Positions 58,401 to 64,000 of a DNA stretch of 64,000 bases are shown here, piece by piece (positions within the stretch are counted from its first letter, which is position 1; the number at the start of each line of letters is the position of its first letter). The stretch is from Streptomyces calvus (lineage in GTDB: Bacteria; Actinomycetota; Actinomycetes; Streptomycetales; Streptomycetaceae): positions 18,487-82,486 of the forward strand of contig NZ_VCNP01000052.1 of the NCBI RefSeq assembly GCF_006782915.1, written 5' to 3'. The notes beneath the pieces were generated by a model. That model was given only the letters and a program-made list of their open reading frames with translations, was not told where the DNA came from and searched no databases. The translations under genes were made by a program, and so were the position numbers.

Positions 58401-59035
58401 GGGACAAGACCTACCTGCTCGCCCAGGAACGCGAGATGCTCGGTCTGTACGTCTCCGACCACCCGCTGTTCGGCCTGGAGCACGTGCTGTCCGACAAGGC
58501 CGACGCGGGCATCTCCCAGCTCACCGGCGGCGACTTCGGCGACGGCGCCGTGGTCACCATCGGCGGCATCATCTCGGGCCTCCAGCGCAAGATGACCAAG
58601 CAGGGCAACGCCTGGGCGATCGCCACCGTGGAGGACCTCGCGGGCTCCATCGAGTGCATGTTCTTCCCGGCGACGTACCAGCTGGTGTCCACGCAACTCG
58701 TCGAGGACGCCGTCGTCTTCGTCAAGGGCCGCCTCGACAAGCGCGAGGACGTGCCGCGGCTGGTCGCGATGGAGCTGATGGTCCCCGACCTGTCCAACGC
58801 GGGCACCAACGCACCCGTGGTGCTCACCATTCCGGCCACCCGCGTGACCCCGCCGATGGTCAGCCGGCTCGGTGAGATCCTCACCCACCACAAAGGCGAC
58901 AGCGAGGTCCGCATCAAGCTCCAGGGGCCGACCAAGACGACGGTGCTGCGGCTCGACCGCCACCGCGTCAAGCCCGACCCGGCCCTGTTCGGCGACCTGA
59001 AGGTCCTGCTCGGACCGTCCTGCCTGGCCGGCTAG
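55496..59035 (+). CDS. dnaE: DNA polymerase III alpha subunit DnaE
   Basis: A 1179-residue C-family replicative polymerase. The N-terminal PHP domain keeps its metal ligands (THLHVHTQYSLLDG, SDHGN, NDSHYTYAHE), so it may proofread, as known for mycobacterial DnaE1. The palm contains PDVDIDFDE with Asp417, Asp419 and Asp421 (PDxDxDF), and Asp581 in KMDFLGL as the third catalytic acid. Helix-hairpin-helix, OB fold (VVTIGGIISGLQRKMTKQG, shown as TIGGIISGLQRKM) and C-terminal beta-binding region follow. GTG 55496 follows TTGGAGG. Confidence 0.97.
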   Translation: MSKPPFTHLHVHTQYSLLDGAARLKDMFNACNEMGMTHIAMSDHGNLHGAYDFFHSAQKAGVTPIIGIEAYVAPESRRNKRKIQWGQPHQKRDDVSGSGGYTHKTMWAVNSTGLHNLFRLSSDAYAEGWLQKWPRMDKETIAKWSEGIVASTGCPSGEVQTRLRLGHFDEALKAAADYQDIFGKDRYFLELMDHGIEIEHRVRDGLLEIGKKLGIPPLVTNDSHYTYAHEAGAHDALLCIQTGKNLSDPDRFKFDGTGYYLKSTDEMYAIDSSDAWQQGCANTRLIAEMVDTTGMFVKRDLMPKFDIPEGYTEVSWFREETMRGMHRRFPDGIPDDRMKQVEYEMDTIISMGFPGYFLVVADFIMWAKKQGIAVGPGRGSAAGSIVAYALGITDLDPIPHGLIFERFLNPERISMPDVDIDFDERRRVEVIRYVTEKYGADKVAMIGTYGTIKAKNAIKDSARVLGYPYAMGDRLTKAMPADVLGKGIPLSGITDPNHPRYSEAGEIRGMYENEPDVKKVIDTAKGVEGLVRQMGVHAAGVIMSSETITDHVPVWVRHTDGVTITQWDYPSCESLGLLKMDFLGLRNLTIMDDAVKMVKANKGIDIDLLSLPLDDPTTFDLLQRGDTLGVFQFDGGPMRSLLRLMKPDNFEDISAVSALYRPGPMGMNSHTNYALRKNGQQEITPIHPELEEPLREVLDVTYGLIVYQEQVQKAAQIIAGYSLGEADILRRVMGKKKPEELEKNFVIFQAGARKNGYSDEAIQALWDVLVPFAGYAFNKAHSAAYGLVSYWTAYLKANHPAEYMAALLTSVKDDKDKSAVYLNECRRMGIKVLPPNVNESESNFAAQGDDVILFGLSAVRNVGTNVVESIIKCRKAKGKYTSFPDYLDKVDAVVCNKRTTESLIKAGAFDSMGHTRKGLTAQYEPMIDNVVAVKRKEAEGQFDLFGGMGEAETSEPGFGLDVTFTDEEWDKTYLLAQEREMLGLYVSDHPLFGLEHVLSDKADAGISQLTGGDFGDGAVVTIGGIISGLQRKMTKQGNAWAIATVEDLAGSIECMFFPATYQLVSTQLVEDAVVFVKGRLDKREDVPRLVAMELMVPDLSNAGTNAPVVLTIPATRVTPPMVSRLGEILTHHKGDSEVRIKLQGPTKTTVLRLDRHRVKPDPALFGDLKVLLGPSCLAG

Positions 59036-59057
59036 GAACAGCGGGCGCGACGCGCGT

Positions 59058-59089
59058 GAGGGGCGCACCCTGTGGCGGGCGCGCCCCTC
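59058..59089. terminator. dnaE terminator hairpin
   Basis: GAGGGGCGC (59058-59066) and GCGCCCCTC (59081-59089) pair around a 14-base loop, 23 bases after the dnaE stop. It serves dnaE and could also act on the convergent small gene's transcript. Confidence 0.75.
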
Positions 59090-59127
59090 TTCATGTGCCT
59101 GGGCCGCAACGGCCCGTCCAGCAGATG

Positions 59128-59295
59128 TCAGTTGTGGCCGAAGCGCTTCTGCCGGCCCTTGCCCCGGCCGACCTCGCCGGGCATGACCTGCGTGGTGCGC
59201 TGCTCGTCCGGCGTCTCCATCGTGGACGCCTGCGTCGCCCGCTGGGCGCGCTCGGCCTGCGGCTGCTTACGGTCACGGTTCTTGTTCTTGGCCAT
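59128..59295 (-). CDS. Small basic protein of 55 residues
   Basis: This minus-strand gene encodes 55 residues beginning MAKNKNRDRKQPQAERA and ending GKGRQKRFGHN. It has an excellent AGGAGG followed by CATCACC before the ATG at 59295. It is convergent with dnaE, and the hairpin at 59058-59089 follows its stop. The protein is charged, Gln/Arg/Lys-rich, without a hydrophobic segment, and probably disordered. The start, RBS and terminator pattern support a real gene. I do not know its function. Confidence 0.72.
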   Translation of the reverse strand: MAKNKNRDRKQPQAERAQRATQASTMETPDEQRTTQVMPGEVGRGKGRQKRFGHN

Positions 59296-59515
59296 GGTGA
59301 TGCCTCCTGTGGGGGACTAGGGGCCAGGGCCGGGACCAGATTCACACAGCACGACAACACACGCATGTCGGACAATTACCGTGTGTGACCGGGTGGTCGG
59401 GGGAGGAAGTGTGGAAACGCCACGCCGAAGATCGAGTTCGGGACGTTAACCCTGGCGTGGTCGGGCAGACTCGAAGCAAGCCCGAAGCAAACCTCCCGGA
59501 AAGAGGGTGGATCGC

Positions 59516-60721
59516 GTGGACCGCTGCATCGTCCTGGTGGACGCCGGGTATCTGCTGGGGGCCGCCGCCAGTCTCCTCGCCGGGGAGCCCTCACGGTCCC
59601 GCATCACCGTCGACCACGCCGCCCTCATCCAGGGTTTGCGCGAGCGCGCCGAGTCCGACACCCGGCAGCCGCTGCTGCGCATCTACTGGTTCGACGGCGC
59701 CCCCGACCGCGTCCCCCAGCCCGAGCACCGCAGGCTGCGCGTGATGCCCCGGGTCACCGTCCGGCTCGGCGCCCTGACCCGCAGCGACGGCCGCTGGGCA
59801 CAGAAGGGCGTCGACGCCGCGATGCACGCCGAACTCACCGAACTCGCCCGCAACCGCGCCTGTTCCGACATCGTCCTGGTCACCGGCGACGGCGACCTGC
59901 TGCCCGGCATGATGGCCGCCAAGGAGCACGGCGTCGCCGTCCACCTGTGGGCCGTGCAGGCCGCCGACGGCGACTACAACCAGTCCGAGGACCTGGTCGC
60001 CGAGGCCGACGAACGCCGCGTGCTGGACCGCGCCTGGATCACCCAGGCCGTCCGCGCGAAGGAGGTCACCGGGGTGTGCGCGCCGCCGCCCGTGCCCCGG
60101 CCGGAGATCGCGGCGATCCTCTCCGCCCCGCTGCCGGACTCCGCCCTCGCCGCGGCGGCCGAGCGGACCGCGGAGGAGCCCCGCCACCCGGCCGCCGCGC
60201 ACAACGGCACCGCCGAGCGGTCGCCCGCCGCCAAGGGCGTACCCACCCCGAAGGACCTGGCCGCGCTGCGTGCCCCCGGTCCGCACGCCGACCGGCCGCC
60301 CGCCTCCGCCACCCTGCGCTGGTCCTCCGACAAGGGCTGGGTCGACCGGCCCGTCGCCGAGCCGCCGGACGCCGCGTCCATGCCGACGCTGGCCCAGCTG
60401 ACCACGGCCGAGCAGCGGTGGGCCGACCGCGAGGAGGACATCACCACCGTCGGCGGCGACCCCTTCGAGGTGGGGCAGGTCTTCGCGCGGCGCTGGGTGG
60501 AGCGGCTCGGCGACCAGAGCCACATCCAGAAGCTGTCCGCCATGTACCCGCGCATCCCGCACCGCATCGACGGCGAGCTGCTGCGCTACGCCGCCCGCTT
60601 CGGCCTGCTGGCCCACAAGGACGACCAGATCGACGAACGCGACCGCTACGCCATCCGGGCGGGCTTCTGGCGCGAACTGGACCAGCGCACCGGCACCGAA
60701 CGGGCCGCCGCCGCGGAGTGA
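59516..60721 (+). CDS. NYN-domain (PIN-like) putative ribonuclease
   Basis: A 401-residue protein. Residues about 1-165 form an NYN domain: the first acidic motif is IVLVDAGYLLG, the middle RWAQKGVDAAMHAEL, and the third SDIVLVTGDGDLLPGM, giving the metal-binding Asp cluster of PIN-like RNases. A Pro/Ala-rich linker (about 190-270) leads to a C-terminal helical domain of about 100 residues (FEVGQVFARRWVERLGD onward). GTG 59516 is chosen because AAAGAGG is then 9 bases upstream; GTG 59507 is too close. RNA target unknown. Confidence 0.85.
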   Translation: MDRCIVLVDAGYLLGAAASLLAGEPSRSRITVDHAALIQGLRERAESDTRQPLLRIYWFDGAPDRVPQPEHRRLRVMPRVTVRLGALTRSDGRWAQKGVDAAMHAELTELARNRACSDIVLVTGDGDLLPGMMAAKEHGVAVHLWAVQAADGDYNQSEDLVAEADERRVLDRAWITQAVRAKEVTGVCAPPPVPRPEIAAILSAPLPDSALAAAAERTAEEPRHPAAAHNGTAERSPAAKGVPTPKDLAALRAPGPHADRPPASATLRWSSDKGWVDRPVAEPPDAASMPTLAQLTTAEQRWADREEDITTVGGDPFEVGQVFARRWVERLGDQSHIQKLSAMYPRIPHRIDGELLRYAARFGLLAHKDDQIDERDRYAIRAGFWRELDQRTGTERAAAAE

Positions 60722-60833
60722 GCGGCCGGCCGGTGGGTGTGCTTGGGGGAGTTGCTGCTCGTAGGGGCGGTTTTGCGGGCCGGGGGTGCCCCGGGAGCGG
60801 GGCGGGGCGCGGCACCCCGTAGGCTCGTCCCTT

Positions 60834-61853
60834 GTGAGTACGCGCGCGGCACAGGGATTCCGGCACGGTGGTGACGTCGTGTGTGCGGTGCGCGGGCTGA
60901 CCAAGACCTATCCGGCGGCGCGCGGACGGCGCGGCGTGCCGGCCACCCCCGAGGTCCGGGCCACCAACGACGTACGGCTCGACATCCGGCGCGGTGAGAT
61001 CTTCGGCCTGCTCGGGCCGAACGGCGCCGGCAAGTCCACCCTGGTGCGCCAGCTGACCGGGCTGATGCGGCCCGACCGCGGCAGCGTGGAGATCCTCGGC
61101 CACGACATCGTGCGCCACCCCGAACGCGCCTCGCGCATCCTCGCCTACCTCGGCCAGGAGTCCAGCGCCCTCGACGAACTGACCGTGTCCCTGGCGGCCG
61201 AGACCACCGGCCGGCTGCGCGGTCTGGACGTGCGCAGCGCGCGGGCCGAGCGGGACGACGTCCTGGACGAACTGGGGCTCGCGCCGCTCGCCGGCCGTCC
61301 GCTGAAGAAGCTCTCCGGCGGCCAGCGCCGGCTGGCCTGCGTCGCCGCCGCGCTGGTGGGGGAGCGGCCGCTGCTCGTGCTGGACGAGCCCACCACCGGC
61401 ATGGACCCGGTGGCCCGGCGCGCGGTGTGGTCCGCCGTCGACCGGCGCCGCGCCGAACGCGGTACGACCGTGCTGCTGGTCACCCACAACGTCATCGAGG
61501 CCGAGACCGTCCTGGACCGGGTCGCCGTCCTGGACCGGGGTACCGTCATCGCCTGCGACAGCCCGTCCGGGCTGAAGGAGCAGGTCGCCGGTGAGGTCCG
61601 GGTCGACCTGGTGTGGCGCGAGGCGGCGCCGCTGCACGTGCCCGAGGTGGCCGCGCTGCGCGACCGGGTCGTGGAGTCCGGCCGCCGCTGGACCCTGCGG
61701 CTGGCGCCCGAGGAGGCCCGTACGGTCGTCGCGACCGTCACCGGCGGGGCCGCCTTCGCCGCCCTGGACGACTTCACGCTGGCCACGCCCAGCCTGGAGG
61801 ACGTCTACCTGGCGCTGGGCGGCGCCGTGCGACAGGGGCTGGTGAAGGCGTGA
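60834..61853 (+). CDS. ABC transporter ATP-binding protein
   Basis: A 339-residue ABC-2 type ATPase. Walker A is LLGPNGAGKSTLVRQLTG, the Q-loop is AYLGQESSALDELT, the signature is KLSGGQRRLAC, and Walker B is LLVLDEPTTGMDP, with the H-loop His in LLVTHNVIEA; all are intact. A C-terminal extension of about 90 residues follows. GTG 60834 lies 9 bases after TAGGCT (60820-60825), so the mRNA may be nearly leaderless. The downstream permease overlaps by GTGA. It probably exports a drug or lipid; the cargo is unknown. Confidence 0.92.
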   Translation: MSTRAAQGFRHGGDVVCAVRGLTKTYPAARGRRGVPATPEVRATNDVRLDIRRGEIFGLLGPNGAGKSTLVRQLTGLMRPDRGSVEILGHDIVRHPERASRILAYLGQESSALDELTVSLAAETTGRLRGLDVRSARAERDDVLDELGLAPLAGRPLKKLSGGQRRLACVAAALVGERPLLVLDEPTTGMDPVARRAVWSAVDRRRAERGTTVLLVTHNVIEAETVLDRVAVLDRGTVIACDSPSGLKEQVAGEVRVDLVWREAAPLHVPEVAALRDRVVESGRRWTLRLAPEEARTVVATVTGGAAFAALDDFTLATPSLEDVYLALGGAVRQGLVKA

Positions 61854-62773
61854 GCCCCTGGGCCGTGAGCGCACGGGCCGCCGTCTCCGTACGGGACGGG
61901 GCGAGCGCCGGAGCGGATCCTGACGATCCCGACGAAGGGGAGCAGCACGACGTGAGTGTCGTACCCGCCGATGTCCTGCCGGGCGGCGCCCTGGGCCTGG
62001 ACCGGGCCGCGCCGGAACCGGCCGAGCTCGGCCCCCGGCCCCGGCTGTGGCCGGCGCTGACGGCCGTGTACCGGGCGCAGCTGTCCCGGGCCCGGGTCGC
62101 GCGGATCCCGCTGCTGTTCGTGGCGACGTTCCAGTCGGTCGGGATCATGATCCTGATGCGCGGGGTCGTGGACGGCGGCGGCGAGGCGCAGGCCGTGGTC
62201 GCCGGCGCGTCGGTCCTGGTCGTCGCCTTCGTCGCGCTGAACCTCCTCGCCCAGTACTTCGGCCAGCTGCGGGCCAGCGGCGGACTCGACCACTACGCGA
62301 CGCTGCCCGTGCCGCCAGCCGCGGTGGTGCTGGGCGCGGCGGGCGCGTACGCGTCCTTCACCGTGCCGGGCACCGTCGTCACCGCCGTCTTCGGATGCGT
62401 GCTGTTCGGGCTGCCACTGGCGCACCTGTGGATCCTGGCCGCGGTGATCCCGCTCGCCGGTGCCGCGCTCGCCGGGCTCGGCGCGGCCCTCGGCCTGCTC
62501 GCGCCCCGGCCCGAACTGGCCACGCTGCTCGGGCAGCTCGGCATGTCGGCGGCGCTGCTGCTGGGCGTGCTGCCGCCGGAGCGCATGCCGGAAGCGGTGC
62601 GCCTGGCCCGCGACCTGCTGCCGTCGACGTACGGCGTCGAGGCGTTCACGCGGACCTTCGGACCGCACCCCGACTGGGCCCGGGTGCTCGGTGACCTCGC
62701 CGTGTGCGGGGTCGTCGGCGTGATCTCGCTGACGGTGGCGACCTGGGCCTACCGCAGGGCGGCCGTCCGGTGA
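61850..62773 (+). CDS. ABC-2 type permease
   Basis: A 307-residue integral membrane protein with a disordered acidic N-terminus (about 60 residues) and six membrane helices from about residue 85 to the C-terminus. It fits the ABC2 permease fold (PLLFVATFQSVGIMILMRG, shown as FVATFQSVGIMILM; LLPSTYGVEAFTRTFG). The GTG start overlaps the ATPase stop by four bases, so the two are translationally coupled and form the exporter. Confidence 0.9.
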   Translation: MSPWAVSARAAVSVRDGASAGADPDDPDEGEQHDVSVVPADVLPGGALGLDRAAPEPAELGPRPRLWPALTAVYRAQLSRARVARIPLLFVATFQSVGIMILMRGVVDGGGEAQAVVAGASVLVVAFVALNLLAQYFGQLRASGGLDHYATLPVPPAAVVLGAAGAYASFTVPGTVVTAVFGCVLFGLPLAHLWILAAVIPLAGAALAGLGAALGLLAPRPELATLLGQLGMSAALLLGVLPPERMPEAVRLARDLLPSTYGVEAFTRTFGPHPDWARVLGDLAVCGVVGVISLTVATWAYRRAAVR

Positions 62774-62807
62774 CGCGCCGCACAGCCGGGCCTGGCACGA
62801 TGGCAGG

Positions 62808-63527
62808 GTGAGCGCACCTCTGACACCACCACCGCCTCCGCACGAACGTTCCGCGCGGGACACGGGGCGGCCGCCGTCCGACGGGCCCGCGGCCGCTCCG
62901 CTCCAGCTCTCCGGGAGCACCGGGTTCGCCGCGTACCCGGGTCACGACTGGCGGCACGACCCGGACGGTCCCGGGATGAGGACGGAAGTGCGTCAGGCCG
63001 CCGTGACGGCGGTGGCGGGGGCGCTGTGCGGGGCGCTGCTCGGGGTGTTGTGGTGGTGGCTGGCGCCGCGCGTGCCGCTGGTGGGCGACGTCGTCGGCGA
63101 CAACTGGGTCGTCTACTTCAAGGACTCCGAGGGCGAGCAGGCCGTCGGTGTGGACGGGACGTTCTCGCTCCTCGCACTGGGTTTCGGCGCGGTCAGCGCG
63201 CTCGTCGCGTTCCTGGTGCGCCGCCGCGGCGGCGTGCCGCTGGTGGTGGCGCTGGCCGTCGGCGGGCTGCTCGGATCGCTGCTCGCCTGGCGGCTCGGCG
63301 TGTGGCTCGGCCCGTCGCAGGACGTTGTCGCCCGCGCCAGGAGCGCCGGCCAGGGCGTCACCTTCGACGCGCCGCTGCAACTGGGCGCCAAGGGCGCGCT
63401 GTTGGTGTGGCCGTTCGCGGCGCTGGTCGTGCACCTGGGGCTGACCGGTCTGTTCGGCCCCCGGGACCCGGACCCCTTCCCGCCCCCGGGCCCCTACGGC
63501 CCCCAGAGCACGGCACCCAAGGCGTAG
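62808..63527 (+). CDS. DUF2567-like membrane protein
   Basis: A 239-residue protein with a Pro/Ser-rich cytoplasmic N-terminus of about 60 residues, a helix (AVTAVAGALCGALLGVLWWWL, shown as ALCGALLGVLWWWL), an extracytoplasmic loop of about 30 residues, and three more helices. A Pro-rich C-terminal tail ends the chain. The pattern matches DUF2567 membrane proteins of Streptomyces; their role is unknown. GTG 62808 follows GGCAGG. It may be cotranscribed with the ABC exporter, with 34 bases between them. Confidence 0.75.
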   Translation: MSAPLTPPPPPHERSARDTGRPPSDGPAAAPLQLSGSTGFAAYPGHDWRHDPDGPGMRTEVRQAAVTAVAGALCGALLGVLWWWLAPRVPLVGDVVGDNWVVYFKDSEGEQAVGVDGTFSLLALGFGAVSALVAFLVRRRGGVPLVVALAVGGLLGSLLAWRLGVWLGPSQDVVARARSAGQGVTFDAPLQLGAKGALLVWPFAALVVHLGLTGLFGPRDPDPFPPPGPYGPQSTAPKA

Positions 63528-63583
63528 CCCCGCACCGCCGGACCCGGTTCGCGGGCTCCGGACCCGGCGGCGCGGCCGGGCCA

Positions 63584-63750
63584 GGGGGTGTCGTTCGGAC
63601 CGTGCCGGGGTCGCGGGGTCCGGTACGCACATCTGCGGCGTGGTCGCCGGTTTCCCCACTCTCGGCTCCGCTCGAGCGGGAGGGGCCCCCGTCGCTCCGC
63701 GTTGTCGCCCTCCTCCGCCTTGGCGTGGGCTGTGGTGCGGGCGGCTGGAG
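63584..63750. mobile_element. Truncated copy of the MITE-like element
   Basis: The left end GGGGGTGTCGTTCGGACC (63584-63601) and the following GGGGTCGCGGGGTCCGG and CTCGGCTCCGCTCGAG words match the 44672-44892 element in the same orientation. The right terminal repeat is not found. The right limit is approximate. It lies between the DUF2567 gene and the broken ROK gene. Confidence 0.6.
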
Positions 63751-63818
63751 CGGTCGTGCATGCCGGCCGCGCCCAGCCGCCGGTAGCGGCTCCCCCCCCG
63801 GGCGGGGGGGGGGGGGGC

Positions 63819-64000
63819 GGCCCGGTGGCGCCGCGCAGGTGGGTGTGCCCGAAGTCGACGCCGATGACGATGCCGGCGTCCCCGCTCAGCGAGACGCTGC
63901 GGGCCCGGCGTCCACCGGCCGAGGTGGGCGTGACCTCGACCGTTCCGCTGTCCTTCAGTTCCCGGACGATGTTGGAGACGGTGGCCGCGGACAGGCCGGT
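63819..64000 (-). pseudogene. Truncated ROK-family regulator, 5' part
   Basis: Read on the minus strand from the window edge, the frame gives TGLSAATVSNIVRELKDSG (winged helix end), GGRRARSV, then GIVIGVDFGHTHLRGA, the start of a ROK sugar-kinase-like domain. Family similarity then stops and the frame runs into a proline codon run from a homopolymer (63804-63817 on the plus strand) and then into the repeat element, staying open to a TAG at 63494-63496. The rest of the ROK domain is missing. Either the gene is broken or the assembly is wrong here. Confidence 0.6.

Noticed and set aside
54551..59068. 1505-residue open frame on the minus strand opposite dnaE
   Set aside because: It is the GC-skewed shadow of dnaE and the DUF2252 gene; it has no start signal and repetitive Leu/Val/Asp/Gly composition.

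Overview
This 64 kb window is high-GC actinobacterial chromosome and is almost certainly from Streptomyces. The evidence is the very high G+C content, frequent GTG starts, GTGA/ATGA stop-start overlaps and leaderless promoters. The gene order also fits: a division and cell-wall (dcw) cluster running rsmH-ftsL-ftsI-murE-murF-mraY-murD-ftsW-murG-ftsQ-ftsZ-ylmD-ylmE-sepF-ylmG-divIVA, with no ftsA, murC, ddl or mraZ. The order resembles the S. coelicolor SCO2106 to SCO2060 region from memory; no database comparison was made.

Layout. 1-5.5 kb: the 3' end of a flavoprotein reductase, a small Rv2175c-type DNA-binding protein, thiE, metF, a membrane protein with a disordered Tyr/Gln/Gly tail, and a convergent CrtI-like flavoprotein. 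6.1-9.8 kb: a minus-strand TetR / YhgE-Pip membrane protein / degenerate ABC-ATPase unit with a perfect operator palindrome at its promoter. 9.9-12.6 kb: a HEPN-domain protein, a methyltransferase and a DUF3040 membrane protein. 13.0-17.9 kb: a translationally coupled MoxR / DUF58 / transglutaminase operon, followed by a beta-carbonic anhydrase. 18.8-36.9 kb: the dcw cluster, ending in a strong bidirectional terminator. 37.2-40.6 kb: ileS, on the minus strand under a translational T-box, encoding a type-2 enzyme with an altered GXHH signature. 41-44.6 kb: a DksA/TraR zinc-finger protein with a histone-H1-like Lys/Ala region, lspA, rluD and a GNAT enzyme. 44.7-55.3 kb: a MITE-like element, a Na+/H+ antiporter, an SDR, an MscS channel, a hydrolase, an M43 protease, PhoD, a DsbA-like protein with a membrane partner, and a DUF2252 protein. 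55.5-64 kb: dnaE, a 55-residue small protein, an NYN-domain protein, an ABC exporter pair, a DUF2567 protein, a second truncated copy of the MITE-like element and a broken ROK regulator.

Functionally the core of the window makes lipid-linked peptidoglycan precursors (MurE/F/D, MraY, MurG), polymerises and crosslinks them at the septum (FtsW/FtsI with FtsQ/FtsL), and places the division and tip-growth machinery (FtsZ, SepF, DivIVA). The accessory interest lies in the TetR/Pip/His-rich ATPase unit, the MoxR/DUF58/transglutaminase operon, the noncanonical IleRS, the H1-DksA fusion, and repeat arrays that include the stop codons of flanking genes. No CRISPR array, rRNA, intact tRNA or complete insertion sequence was seen.
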